NCBI GenBank assembly: GCA_041725875.1
Contig: JBGRQB010000047.1
Coordinates: forward strand, 1 to 24,727
Source of the DNA: JBGRQB01 sp041725875
Lineage (GTDB): Bacteria > Bacteroidota > Ignavibacteria > Ignavibacteriales > Melioribacteraceae
Length of the DNA stretch: 24,727 nucleotides
Reading direction: 5' to 3'
Shown: piece by piece, positions 1 through 7,162 of the stretch
Layout of the letters: each line of letters begins with the position of its first letter
Numbering within the stretch: the stretch's first letter is position 1
Translations under genes and position numbers: made by a program
The notes under the pieces: generated by a model
Seen by the model: only the letters and a program-made list of their open reading frames with translations
What the model was told of the DNA's origin: nothing
Databases searched by the model: none

Positions 1-292
1 CAAAAGACCAGTTACCCAGCATCTCAAATAAAGTATGGTGATAAGTATCGTGACCAACTTCTTCAAGATCATTATGTTTACCACTAACACGAATACATTT
101 CTGTGTATCGGTTGCGCGTGTATAATCTCTGGTTCCTTTGCCTAAAAAGACATCTTTAAACTGATTCATTCCCGCATTAATAAATAATAAGGTAGGGTCG
201 TCAAACGGAACAACCGGCGCACTCGGTACAATTTTATGATTTTTACTTTTGAAAAATTCCAGAAACTGCTTTCGTATTTCCTGTGAAGTCAT
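1..292 (-). CDS. alaS: Alanyl-tRNA synthetase, N-terminal 97 residues (partial, runs off left edge)
   Basis: The enzyme charges tRNA-Ala with alanine in the cytoplasm. Reading leftwards from the ATG at 292-290, the translation starts MTSQEIRKQFLEFFKSKNHK and continues with VPSAPVVPFDDPTLLFINAG, MNQFKDVFLG, RATDTQKCIR, and HNDLEEVGHDTYHHTLFEML. This is the unmistakable start of the class II AlaRS catalytic domain. The motif FINAGMNQFK and the block RATDTQKCIRxxGKHND are family signatures. No stop occurs before the window edge, so about 90% of the gene (usually about 870 residues) lies outside. The gene is divergent from the sigma factor gene, with a 261-base shared upstream region. No Shine-Dalgarno sequence is obvious. 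Identification is very secure. Confidence 0.95.
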   Translation of the reverse strand, partial: MTSQEIRKQFLEFFKSKNHKIVPSAPVVPFDDPTLLFINAGMNQFKDVFLGKGTRDYTRATDTQKCIRVSGKHNDLEEVGHDTYHHTLFEMLGNWSF

Positions 293-475
293 TTATAAAT
301 TCCCTGATCTAATTAAACTTATTTTTAAACGTACAAAGTTAATCACTGCAGTCGATAAATAAAAATGTATTATTAATTCTGGTATTTTAATATTCGGGCA
401 TTTTTTGCTGTAAATCAGGTAAAAAATTTCACAAAATCGTTCGATGGTTCAAAATTACTATCTTAAATTAATTGC

Positions 476-504
476 TTGTGTTTTGGCAAATTGATTTTTA
501 TACT
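476..504 (+). promoter_or_regulatory. Candidate sigma-70-type promoter for the ECF sigma factor gene
   Basis: TTGTGT at 476-481 and TATACT at 499-504 are separated by 17 bases. The -10 box ends 49 bases before the TTG start of the sigma factor gene. Spacing and -10 are good, but AT-rich DNA yields such matches by chance. The rest of the 293-553 divergent region is AT-rich, and I see no other clear site in it. Confidence 0.35.
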
Positions 505-553
505 CTATTAAATTACTTTTAAATACTTCATTAGAAAAAATAACGAGTCTGGT

Positions 554-1129
554 TTGAGTAAGCATAAAAAATTATCGGATACTGAATTAATAAAATTGAT
601 AAGTCGGTTCGATTCCCGGGCACTTGAAGAGATTTACGAACGGTATTCAGCACTCTTTTTTACTCTTGTAAAAAAGGTTGTAAAAGATGACGATGCAGCT
701 GAAAATGTTCTGATAGAAATTTTTTCAATTCTGTGGAAAAAATCTGATCGTTTTGATGCAGAAAAAGATAGTGCTTTTACCTGGCTTGTAACTCTTGCCA
801 GAAATAAAGCCGTGGATTTCATAAAACGATCTCGTTCAGATGAACTTGCGGAATATGACGATACTTATGAAGATTATTTTATTATTCCCTGTCTCTCAAA
901 CCAGATTGATTCGCTTGATATAAAAACGGCAAAAAATATAAAGCCTCAAATCAAGTGGGCGTTTGATAATTTAACCGACGCACAAAAATATGTAATAGAA
1001 CTGGCATATTTTGAAGGAAGAAATATTGAAGAAATTTCCGGACAGTTAAACATTCCGGTTGAGACAGTCCGCTCAAAAATTACAACTGCCTTACAAAACC
1101 TGAAAGAAAATCTTCTGGGAGGAGAGTAA
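554..1129 (+). CDS. ECF-type RNA polymerase sigma factor
   Basis: This 191-residue protein is an extracytoplasmic-function sigma factor that should redirect RNA polymerase to a stress or envelope regulon. Sigma region 2 spans roughly residues 15-90, with helices containing LEEIYERYSALFFTL, the -10 recognition helix near AENVLIEIFSILWKK, and FTWLVTLARNKAVDFIKR. Region 4 spans about 130-185, with the helix-turn-helix YVIELAYFEGRNIEEISGQL followed by PVETVRSKITTALQNLK. The start is TTG, chosen because no in-frame ATG precedes region 2; no strong ribosome site is visible. The next gene starts 6 bases after the stop, and its GGAGGAG ribosome site lies inside the last codons of this gene, so the two are co-transcribed and probably translationally coupled. 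Pairing with an RskA-like protein suggests control by release from a membrane anti-sigma factor. Confidence 0.93.
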   Translation: MSKHKKLSDTELIKLISRFDSRALEEIYERYSALFFTLVKKVVKDDDAAENVLIEIFSILWKKSDRFDAEKDSAFTWLVTLARNKAVDFIKRSRSDELAEYDDTYEDYFIIPCLSNQIDSLDIKTAKNIKPQIKWAFDNLTDAQKYVIELAYFEGRNIEEISGQLNIPVETVRSKITTALQNLKENLLGGE

Positions 1130-1135
1130 AAGTTA

Positions 1136-2200
1136 ATGGCTGATAAACAAACACACGAAATGATAAGTGCTTATGCAGCAGGCTGCCTCGATGTTGATAA
1201 TTTTATCAACTTTAAAGAGTTTCTTACCGGTGATGGCGATTTACCTCACAGCGAACTTGGCGAATTGCAAAATGTAATGGCGTTACTATCTATTTCGCAA
1301 GATCTTGAGCAACCGCCGGCTGCATTAAAAACGGGTGTGGCAAAAAAACTTATTAGTCTGAAAGGAGAAATAAAAGCAAAAATAAAAGCTGAACGAGATA
1401 CCATCGACCGTGATTTTACTGATATGAAAAAAACGGTTTATGCTCGTCCGGAAACTAAATTTGAACCTCCTGCTGAACCTGAAGAAAAAACTGAAGTTCC
1501 TCCTGTTGAGGAAAAACCTATAAAAGAAAAAGCGGAAAAGAAACCTGAAAAAACAGAGCCGCAAACTCAGTCCAAACAGGAAAAATCGAAACCGCGGGAT
1601 GAAAAACGAAAAGCTGCTTACTACACAGAAGATGTGGAAACAAAATCTAAAACAGCAGCAAGAAGCAGATTTGGATTTTTTGCATCAATTGCTGCGCTGA
1701 TTTTAATATCATTTTCAGTTTACTATTCCTACAGCACTTTTGCAGATACAAAAAAAGAGATTTCAGATATAAATCTTTTGCTGAAAGAAACTCAGGCAGA
1801 AGCTGCCGAAGCTAAAAACTTTATGGATGAACAAAAAAAACTGCTTAACTTCTTCAGTTATAATGACGTAGCTGTTGTTAACTTTGAAAATAGTGATCCG
1901 TTTGGAAATTACTCAGGGAAGTTATTTATCAGTTTTGATAAAACTCTGGGATTATTAATGATCAACAATTTGCCTGAACTTGTTCCAGGTGAAATGTATC
2001 AGCTTTGGCTTGTAAGTCGCGGACGCTCATATCCTGTTATTTCTTTTATTCCTCAAAAGCATACCAACTATATAAATATTTCTGAGCTACCTGCAATAAG
2101 TAAAGCAGAGATTGATATGTTTAAAATTACTACAGAGAAAAAACCAAACCCTGATATGCCGGAAGGAAAAACAATTTTATCAGGCGGGTTTTCGAAATAG
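1136..2200 (+). CDS. RskA-like membrane-anchored anti-sigma factor
   Basis: This 354-residue protein probably holds the upstream-encoded sigma factor at the membrane. Residues 1-80 form the cytoplasmic sigma-binding part (HEMISAYAAGCLDVDN and following), which resembles RskA anti-sigma domains and lacks a HxxxCxxC zinc motif. Residues about 85-175 are a long linker rich in Lys, Glu and Pro. One transmembrane helix lies at about 179-199 (FFASIAALILISFSVYYSYS), followed by a predicted coiled coil to about 235. The C-terminal 115 residues, outside the membrane, match the anti-sigma-K factor RskA domain, with GLLMINNLPELVPGEMYQLW and LVSRGRSYPV. The ATG at 1136 follows GGAGGAG in the end of the sigma gene. 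The gene ends 2 bases from the convergent stop of the next gene. The unusually long charged linker is the main oddity. Confidence 0.9.
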   Translation: MADKQTHEMISAYAAGCLDVDNFINFKEFLTGDGDLPHSELGELQNVMALLSISQDLEQPPAALKTGVAKKLISLKGEIKAKIKAERDTIDRDFTDMKKTVYARPETKFEPPAEPEEKTEVPPVEEKPIKEKAEKKPEKTEPQTQSKQEKSKPRDEKRKAAYYTEDVETKSKTAARSRFGFFASIAALILISFSVYYSYSTFADTKKEISDINLLLKETQAEAAEAKNFMDEQKKLLNFFSYNDVAVVNFENSDPFGNYSGKLFISFDKTLGLLMINNLPELVPGEMYQLWLVSRGRSYPVISFIPQKHTNYINISELPAISKAEIDMFKITTEKKPNPDMPEGKTILSGGFSK

Positions 2201-2202
2201 AT

Positions 2203-2709
2203 TTATTTCTTTAGCAGATTTAATATTCCGATAGATATTGCAAGCAAAGGCAAGGTTGTTAAAAATACACTTATCACATTTGTAATTAACAACAGCAGTA
2301 TATAATCGGGCAGAAAATAAAATACTATTCCCCCTAAAACTATCCACCCCGAAGTTAAATACAAAAATATTTTTTCTTTTGTATCACTTGTAAACAAAAA
2401 AAGAAAACTGATTCCGGGAATAATGTAGGAAGATAAAATTAACAATTTATCTAATTTCAAAATCTCAAAGTTGTTTGTGGAAAAAAGAACTACTCCGATT
2501 AAGAAAAAGAAAACCGATAAATAAATCTTGATATGATTTTTCTTTACAGATGCAAAATAATATTGCGTAATGCAATAAAATATTAGCAAAAGATGAAACC
2601 ATATTGAAGTTAAGACTTTACCGGCAGACTCTCCGGCAAAGAAAAAAAGCATAACACCGGTAAGTATTAAAACCACACCGGTTAATTTATGTAAATATCT
2701 ATTTGTCAA
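2203..2709 (-). CDS. Small multi-pass membrane protein of unknown function
   Basis: The 168 residues are almost entirely hydrophobic, with about five or six membrane segments. Examples are GVVLILTGVMLFFFAGES, WFHLLLIFYCITQYYFA, IYLSVFFFLIGVVLF, LILSSYIIPGISFLFLF, LTSGWIVLGGIVFYFL and LLLLITNVISVFLTTLPLLA. I recognise no family motif or charged catalytic residues. It ends 2 bases from the stop of the anti-sigma gene and faces it, so the two transcripts must overlap. Upstream there is a 264-base gap shared with the divergent marR gene. It may be an uncharacterised lineage-specific integral membrane protein. That it is a real gene is likely because the whole 168 codons keep membrane-protein character. 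Confidence 0.75.
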   Translation of the reverse strand: MTNRYLHKLTGVVLILTGVMLFFFAGESAGKVLTSIWFHLLLIFYCITQYYFASVKKNHIKIYLSVFFFLIGVVLFSTNNFEILKLDKLLILSSYIIPGISFLFLFTSDTKEKIFLYLTSGWIVLGGIVFYFLPDYILLLLITNVISVFLTTLPLLAISIGILNLLKK

Positions 2710-2892
2710 ATCATTCTACTTTCTTTTTTACCTTGCCCCGACAAGTTATTAAATAATTTTTAAAACTAAAAAAGTTATTTTTAATTCCGACTATTTATAT
2801 GTTGATCTTAAACAAAAAATGTTTTAATATGAAAAGAACCGATCTGATTCTTTTTTGAATTTGAATAATTGCACAAAAAATTAAATAAAATA

Positions 2893-2915
2893 GTAAATAC
2901 TTAACTAAAGTTTAC
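2893..2915. promoter_or_regulatory. Possible palindromic operator upstream of marR
   Basis: GTAAA (2893-2897) and TTTAC (2911-2915) form an inverted repeat separated by 13 bases, in the region upstream of the MarR gene. MarR proteins usually bind AT-rich palindromes near their own promoter, so this could be an autoregulatory operator. The match is short, and the inner bases are only partly symmetric. Confidence 0.2.
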
Positions 2916-2973
2916 GATAATAAGAACTAAATTAAACAACCACTTTCAAATCACAAAAAAAACAGATATAACT

Positions 2974-3435
2974 ATGAATGCAAAAAAAGTCTCCGCAAAA
3001 AAAACCGAACAATCTCTGAACACCTGGATTAAATTAGCCAGAGCATTTTCAACTATCAATAGAAAATCTATTGATGCATTAAGAGTACATAAGATTACTC
3101 AACCTCAATTTCTGGTAATTGAAGCACTCGGTCATCTTGGTCCACTAAAAGTTGGTGAACTTTGTGAAAAAATGTTGGTTAGTGGTGGTAATATGACTCT
3201 GGTATTAGATAACCTTGAAAAATCTAATTACATTGAAAGAGTAAATAACAAAGATGACCGCAGATCATTAATTGTAAAATTAACCAAAGATGGTAAAAAA
3301 GTTTTTGATAAAGTATTCCCGAAACAAGCAGAATATATCACGGAAATGATGTCTGTTCTTACAAATGATGAACTAAAAAATCTTGGTGACATTTGTAAAA
3401 AACTCGGACTTACCATTCAGGAATCTGAAAAATAA
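2974..3435 (+). CDS. MarR-family transcriptional regulator
   Basis: This 153-residue DNA-binding protein has the MarR winged helix-turn-helix. An N-terminal dimerisation helix (LNTWIKLARAFSTINRKS) comes first. The helix-turn-helix spans about residues 45-90, with TQPQFLVIEALGHLGPLKVG, then LCEKMLVSGGNMTLVLDNLE with the recognition helix. The wing carries the family signature NKDDRRSLIVKLTKDGKKVF, and a long C-terminal dimerisation helix follows. Members usually repress genes and release DNA on binding a small molecule or on oxidation; this one has a Cys in LCEKM and one in DICKKL. It sits alone, followed by a strong terminator, so it is a single-gene unit. Its targets may be the divergent membrane gene at 2203-2709 or itself; that is inference. 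Confidence 0.92.
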   Translation: MNAKKVSAKKTEQSLNTWIKLARAFSTINRKSIDALRVHKITQPQFLVIEALGHLGPLKVGELCEKMLVSGGNMTLVLDNLEKSNYIERVNNKDDRRSLIVKLTKDGKKVFDKVFPKQAEYITEMMSVLTNDELKNLGDICKKLGLTIQESEK

Positions 3436-3457
3436 CCCATAAAATTTACAAGCTGTT

Positions 3458-3494
3458 AATACTTCAGAAAGAAATTTCTGAAGTATTCTTTTTA
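3458..3494 (+). terminator. Rho-independent terminator of marR
   Basis: A perfect 13-bp stem, AATACTTCAGAAA (3458-3470) with TTTCTGAAGTATT (3475-3487), closes a GAAA tetraloop and is followed by CTTTTT. It lies 22 bases after the marR stop. The structure is unambiguous. Confidence 0.9.
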
Positions 3495-3497
3495 AAA

Positions 3498-3508
3498 CCC
3501 CCCCCCCC
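3498..3508. repeat. Homopolymer tract of 11 C
   Basis: Eleven consecutive C bases occur in an otherwise very AT-rich intergenic region, just beyond the marR terminator and 118 bases before the putative promoter of the DUF1015 gene. Such tracts slip easily in replication and in sequencing, so the exact length may vary. Confidence 0.85.
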
Positions 3509-3602
3509 ATATCAAGAATTTTTTATCGATATACACTTCTTTTTTTATAAATTTCTTCCTCAACTATTTAAAATCATCACTTTTAGAGTTATATTTAACA
3601 GA

Positions 3603-3631
3603 TTGAATAAATTTCGGTTATTCTATATTAT
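3603..3631 (+). promoter_or_regulatory. Putative promoter of the DUF1015-serC unit
   Basis: TTGAAT (3603-3608) and TATTAT (3626-3631) are spaced by exactly 17 bases, a good sigma-70 arrangement. Transcription would start near 3638, leaving a very short leader that includes GTGAGG before the ATG at 3652. This is the best promoter match I found in the window. Confidence 0.5.
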
Positions 3632-3651
3632 AATTTGAGTGAGGAAATAAA

Positions 3652-4887
3652 ATGGCAATAATTAGACCTTTCAAAGCGGTCAGACCAGATGCAAAAGTAT
3701 GTCATTTGGTTGCAAGCGTTCCCTATGACGTAGTTAACAGAGCAGAATCTTCAGATTTAGTAAAAGACAATCCAATAAACTTTCTAAGAGTTACACGTTC
3801 AGAAGTAGAATTACCTGATGAAACAAACGCTTATGATAAATCAGTTTATGAAAAAGCCAGAGCTAACTATGTAAGATTAAAAGAAGAAGCTCCAATGGTT
3901 CAGGATGAAACTCCAAGATTTTATGTTTACAAACTTGTAATGGGTGATACTGAGCAGGTTGGTATAGCTGCAACTTTTGCTGCAGATGATTATGATAACG
4001 ATATAATCATGAAGCACGAAAAAACAAGAAAAGTAAAAGAAGATGACAGAACCAACCATATAGTAACAACTGAAGCTCAAACCGGCGCTGTATTTTTAAC
4101 TTACCGCGGTGTTGATGCAATTAATGAAGTTGTTAATAAAACTATGGCTGAAAGCAAGCCGGAATACGATTTTACAACTCCTGATAATGTTACTCATACA
4201 TTATGGGTAATGCCTGAAGAATATAACCAGATAATAATTGACGGTGTTGCAAAAACTGAAAAATTATATATTGCAGATGGTCACCACAGAGCTGCAAGTG
4301 CAAGTCGCTCAAGAGCTGCAAAAAAAGAAACCAACTCTAACCACAACGGTTCAGAAGAATACAACTTCTTTATGGCTGTATTGTTCCCGGGCGAACAATT
4401 AAAAATTCTTCCTTACAACAGAATAGTTTACACTATGAACGGATTATCAAATGAAGAATTTTTAACAAAAATTCAGGAAAACTTCTCTGTTGAAGAAAGC
4501 GGAATTAAAGATCCTGCAGGCAGAAAAGAATTCCAAATGTATCTTGATAAAAAATGGTATACATTAAACCCAACTGAAAATGTAAAACCAGGCGAAACTA
4601 TTGGTGAAAACTTAGACGTTTCCATTCTTCAGGATTTCTTACTGTCTCCGGTATTGGGTATTGGCGATCCTAGAACTGATGAAAACATTAACTTTGTTGG
4701 TGGTATCAGAGGTACAGGCGAACTTGAAAAATTAGTAGACAGCGGAAAGGCTAAAGTTGCGTTCTCTATGTATGCTGTAGATGTTGATGATTTAATGAAC
4801 ATTTCAGATGCCGGTGAAATTATGCCGCCTAAATCTACTTGGTTCGAACCAAAGTTAAGAGATGGTCTTGCAGTACACGAAATTTAA
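3652..4887 (+). CDS. DUF1015 family protein (possible free serine kinase)
   Basis: The 411-residue protein belongs to the DUF1015 family. It starts MAIIRPFKAVRPDA, continues with VASVPYDVVN, and carries HEKTRKVKEDDRTNH and, at residues 208-215, ADGHHRAA. The DGHHR motif (209-213) resembles the active-site motif of ParB/Srx-fold proteins, a fold that includes the archaeal free serine kinase SerK. I recall, without being able to verify it here, that a DUF1015 protein has been reported as a pyrophosphate-dependent serine kinase. The next gene, 36 bases downstream, is serC, whose substrate is phosphoserine. A role in making or consuming O-phosphoserine is therefore a reasonable inference. It has its own promoter-like sequence and a GTGAGG ribosome site. 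Family assignment is strong and function tentative. Confidence 0.85.
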   Translation: MAIIRPFKAVRPDAKVCHLVASVPYDVVNRAESSDLVKDNPINFLRVTRSEVELPDETNAYDKSVYEKARANYVRLKEEAPMVQDETPRFYVYKLVMGDTEQVGIAATFAADDYDNDIIMKHEKTRKVKEDDRTNHIVTTEAQTGAVFLTYRGVDAINEVVNKTMAESKPEYDFTTPDNVTHTLWVMPEEYNQIIIDGVAKTEKLYIADGHHRAASASRSRAAKKETNSNHNGSEEYNFFMAVLFPGEQLKILPYNRIVYTMNGLSNEEFLTKIQENFSVEESGIKDPAGRKEFQMYLDKKWYTLNPTENVKPGETIGENLDVSILQDFLLSPVLGIGDPRTDENINFVGGIRGTGELEKLVDSGKAKVAFSMYAVDVDDLMNISDAGEIMPPKSTWFEPKLRDGLAVHEI

Positions 4888-4923
4888 TTAATTAAATAAA
4901 TCTATTTTAGACAGGAAAAAGCT

Positions 4924-6009
4924 ATGACAAACAGAGTTTATAATTTCAGTGCTGGTCCCGGTGCATTACCGGAAGAAGTATTACGCGAAGCTCAGGAAGA
5001 TTTTCTTTCTTACAAAGGAAACGGTTTAAATGTAATGGAAATGAGTCATCGTTCTAAAACTTACGATGAAATCTTTACAACTGCTCAGAGCGATTTAAGA
5101 AAATTATTAAATATCAGTGACGATTACGAAATCCTTTTCTTACAGGGCGGAGCTACATTACAATTTTCAATGGTTGCATTAAACTTAATGCCTCCTGTAA
5201 ACAAAGCAGATTATATCGTTACCGGCGGATGGTCTGAAAAAGCTGTTAAAGAAGCTAAAAGAGTTGGCGAAGTTAACATTTCCGCTTCTTCAAAAGAAAC
5301 TAACTTTAACAGAATTCCAAAACAGGATGAATTTAAACTTACTCCTGGCGCATCTTATGTTCACTATACTTCAAATAACACTCTTTACGGAACTCAGTTC
5401 AAAACTGAGCCTGTAGTTGGTGATGTTCCTTTAGTTTGCGATACTTCTTCAGATATGCTTCACAAAAAAATTGATGTTAACAAATATGCATTAATTTATG
5501 CCGGAGCTCAGAAAAACTTAGGTCCTGCAGGTGCTTCTCTTGTTATAGTTCGCAAAGATATGCTTGAAAGAAGTTCAAGCGATCTTCACACTTACTTAAA
5601 CTACAAAGTTCACGTTGAAAAAGATTCAATGTATAACACTCCTGCAACTTACTCTGTTTATATGATTGGTCTTGTGTTCAAATGGTTATTAAATATGGGC
5701 GGTTTAGATGTAATGTATCAGAGAAATCTTGATAAAGCCAACCTTATTTATAATACAATTGATAACAGCGACGGCTATTATAAAGGTCACGCAGAAAAAG
5801 AAGACCGTTCATTAATGAATATCTGCTTTACAATGAATAACGAAGATCTTGAAAAGAAATTTGTTGCTGAAGCTGGCGAAGCAGGATTTATCAGTCTTAA
5901 AGGCCACAGATCAGTTGGCGGTTTAAGAACTTCTGTTTACAATGCGTTCCCTAAAGAAGGCGTTGAAAAATTTGTTCAGTTTATGGAAGACTTCAAGAAA
6001 AACAACTAA
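4924..6009 (+). CDS. serC: Phosphoserine aminotransferase
   Basis: This 361-residue PLP enzyme interconverts 3-phosphohydroxypyruvate plus glutamate with phosphoserine plus 2-oxoglutarate in the serine pathway; family members may also serve pyridoxine synthesis. It opens with the signature YNFSAGPGALPEEVL. It has GGATLQFSMVALNLM, HYTSNNTLYGTQ and the PLP-binding lysine K197 in YAGAQKNLGPAG, and it ends with GHRSVGGLRTSVYNAFP, which is typical of SerC. Length is normal. The start ATG at 4924 follows an AGGAAA stretch. It lies 36 bases after the DUF1015 gene in the same orientation and is followed by a strong terminator, so the two form one transcription unit. serA and serB are not in this window. 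Confidence 0.97.
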   Translation: MTNRVYNFSAGPGALPEEVLREAQEDFLSYKGNGLNVMEMSHRSKTYDEIFTTAQSDLRKLLNISDDYEILFLQGGATLQFSMVALNLMPPVNKADYIVTGGWSEKAVKEAKRVGEVNISASSKETNFNRIPKQDEFKLTPGASYVHYTSNNTLYGTQFKTEPVVGDVPLVCDTSSDMLHKKIDVNKYALIYAGAQKNLGPAGASLVIVRKDMLERSSSDLHTYLNYKVHVEKDSMYNTPATYSVYMIGLVFKWLLNMGGLDVMYQRNLDKANLIYNTIDNSDGYYKGHAEKEDRSLMNICFTMNNEDLEKKFVAEAGEAGFISLKGHRSVGGLRTSVYNAFPKEGVEKFVQFMEDFKKNN

Positions 6010-6015
6010 TATATT

Positions 6016-6043
6016 TTCCCCCGCTTGTCGGGGGAATTTTTTA
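6016..6043 (+). terminator. Rho-independent terminator of serC
   Basis: An 8-bp perfect GC-rich stem, TTCCCCCG (6016-6023) with CGGGGGAA (6029-6036), has a 5-base loop CTTGT and is followed by TTTTTT. It starts 6 bases after the serC stop. Confidence 0.92.
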
Positions 6044-6057
6044 TCCCGGAGGCAAAT

Positions 6058-6474
6058 ATGAAAAAATTCTTCCCTTTTTTACTTACCATCCTACTGCTTT
6101 CCTGCTCGGAACAGCCTCCTTTGGAATTATTCTCCCCCGAAGCCTTTGCTTTTGAACTTGATAACGGCTGGGAATTAAATGCCTCAATAAATGTAAAAGG
6201 TTTTGTGCAGGAAGAAAAAAATGACCTGTTTAACACAAATTTATCGTACAAAATAGATCTGGTAACTCCGGAACAAGATACCTTAAAAGAATTCGACTTT
6301 GGTTCGATAGTAGATAAAAATAAAGAAGAATCGCTGGACGCAACAATTGAAGTTCAGGCAGAAATAGATTCTAATTTTTCACCAGGTAATTATTTTTTAT
6401 TGTTCTACGTTAAAGATGATAATTCCGGAAGAGATACAAACTCTGTAAAAACCTTTATATTGGAGAAAAATTAA
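6058..6474 (+). CDS. Small predicted lipoprotein of unknown function
   Basis: The 138-residue product begins MKKFFPFLLTILLLSC, a short lipoprotein signal peptide with lipobox LLSC, so Cys16 would be lipidated and the protein anchored in an envelope membrane. The rest (acidic, beta-rich in look, with VKGFVQEEKNDLFNTNLSYK and SPGNYFLLFYVKDD) suggests a small Ig-like or beta-sandwich domain, but I recognise no family. The start ATG at 6058 is chosen because GGAGG lies just before it; a longer in-frame reading from TTG at 6025 would begin inside the serC terminator. It lies in line with the next gene (starts 30 bases after its stop). Confidence 0.8.
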   Translation: MKKFFPFLLTILLLSCSEQPPLELFSPEAFAFELDNGWELNASINVKGFVQEEKNDLFNTNLSYKIDLVTPEQDTLKEFDFGSIVDKNKEESLDATIEVQAEIDSNFSPGNYFLLFYVKDDNSGRDTNSVKTFILEKN

Positions 6475-6504
6475 TTATCTGCAAAATAGTGAGTGAGGTT
6501 CGCT

Positions 6505-7017
6505 ATGTTGTACGAAAAGTTTATCAGACTCGTTGAAAACCACGCCGAAGATTTAACTGCAAAATGGATTGAAGAAGTTGGTAAAAATCCCTCTACGCCC
6601 GGTTACCACAATATGAATAATCAGTTATTGGAAAAAAGAGTTTTTGATATTTATCAACGACTCGGAGAATGGCTGCTTACCAAAGATCTTACTGATAAAA
6701 AAAGTGCCGAGCATTTTATAAAGCTTGGTAGCGAAAGAGCTCACGAAGGTTTAAAAGCCAGCGAAGTAATTTATGCTCTGGTACTAACACGTGTTGTTCT
6801 CTGGAAATTTGTAATTAATCAGGGTGTGATAAACTCAACGATTGACATGCACCAGGCTCTTGAGTTTTATCACACGGTAAATAACTTTTTTGATAAGGCA
6901 AGTTATTTCGTGTTAGTCGGATTCGAAAATGTGTTGAAAATAGATGATGAAACGGTTGAAAATGAAGGGTTAATTGACGGGGCAGTTAATTCAATTACTC
7001 GCTGGCTTATTAGATAA
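6505..7017 (+). CDS. Stand-alone RsbRD N-terminal-like sensor domain protein
   Basis: The 170-residue all-helical protein resembles the N-terminal domain of RsbR/RsbRD stressosome proteins and related histidine-kinase sensor modules. It begins LYEKFIRLVENHAEDLTAKW, followed by ...VFDIYQRLGEWLL, KLGSERAHEGLKASEVIYAL and LVLTRVVLWKFVI. The GSERAHEG block followed by a long helix is the most telling part. In stressosomes this domain precedes a STAS domain; here the protein ends after the sensor module, with no STAS or kinase domain. The ATG at 6505 has GTGAGG as ribosome site; a GTG four codons upstream overlaps that site and is less likely. A terminator follows. The signal sensed is unknown. 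Confidence 0.72.
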   Translation: MLYEKFIRLVENHAEDLTAKWIEEVGKNPSTPGYHNMNNQLLEKRVFDIYQRLGEWLLTKDLTDKKSAEHFIKLGSERAHEGLKASEVIYALVLTRVVLWKFVINQGVINSTIDMHQALEFYHTVNNFFDKASYFVLVGFENVLKIDDETVENEGLIDGAVNSITRWLIR

Positions 7018-7043
7018 TTCATAAAAGTTTGCTATAACCACCC

Positions 7044-7082
7044 GGGCTGACTTGCAATTTTGCAGGCAGCCCATTTTTATTT
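7044..7082 (+). terminator. Rho-independent terminator after the RsbRD-like gene
   Basis: GGGCTG (7044-7049) pairs with CAGCCC (7067-7072), with an inner TGCAA/TTGCA helix across a small internal loop, followed by ATTTTTATTTT. It lies 26 bases after the stop codon. Confidence 0.8.
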
Positions 7083-7162
7083 TCCCCGCCAAAGAGAGTT
7101 AAATATATTTAAACAAACACTCTTTTTTGCTTAAATTAGTAGTGTTAAAATTTAGTTACCAG

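Noticed and set aside
2832..2854. AT-only inverted repeat AAAAGAA / TTCTTTT upstream of marR
   Set aside because: Only 7 AT-rich base pairs with a 9-base loop. Such repeats are expected by chance in this sequence, and no gene ends nearby on the plus strand.
2830..2859. Tiny ORF MKRTDLILF upstream of marR as a possible leader peptide
   Set aside because: Nine codons with no ribosome binding site, and too far (114 bases) from marR to act as a regulatory leader with any confidence.
6025..6057. Longer start for the lipoprotein gene at TTG 6025
   Set aside because: That start lies inside the serC terminator hairpin and would bury the lipoprotein signal peptide. The ATG at 6058 has a GGAGG site.
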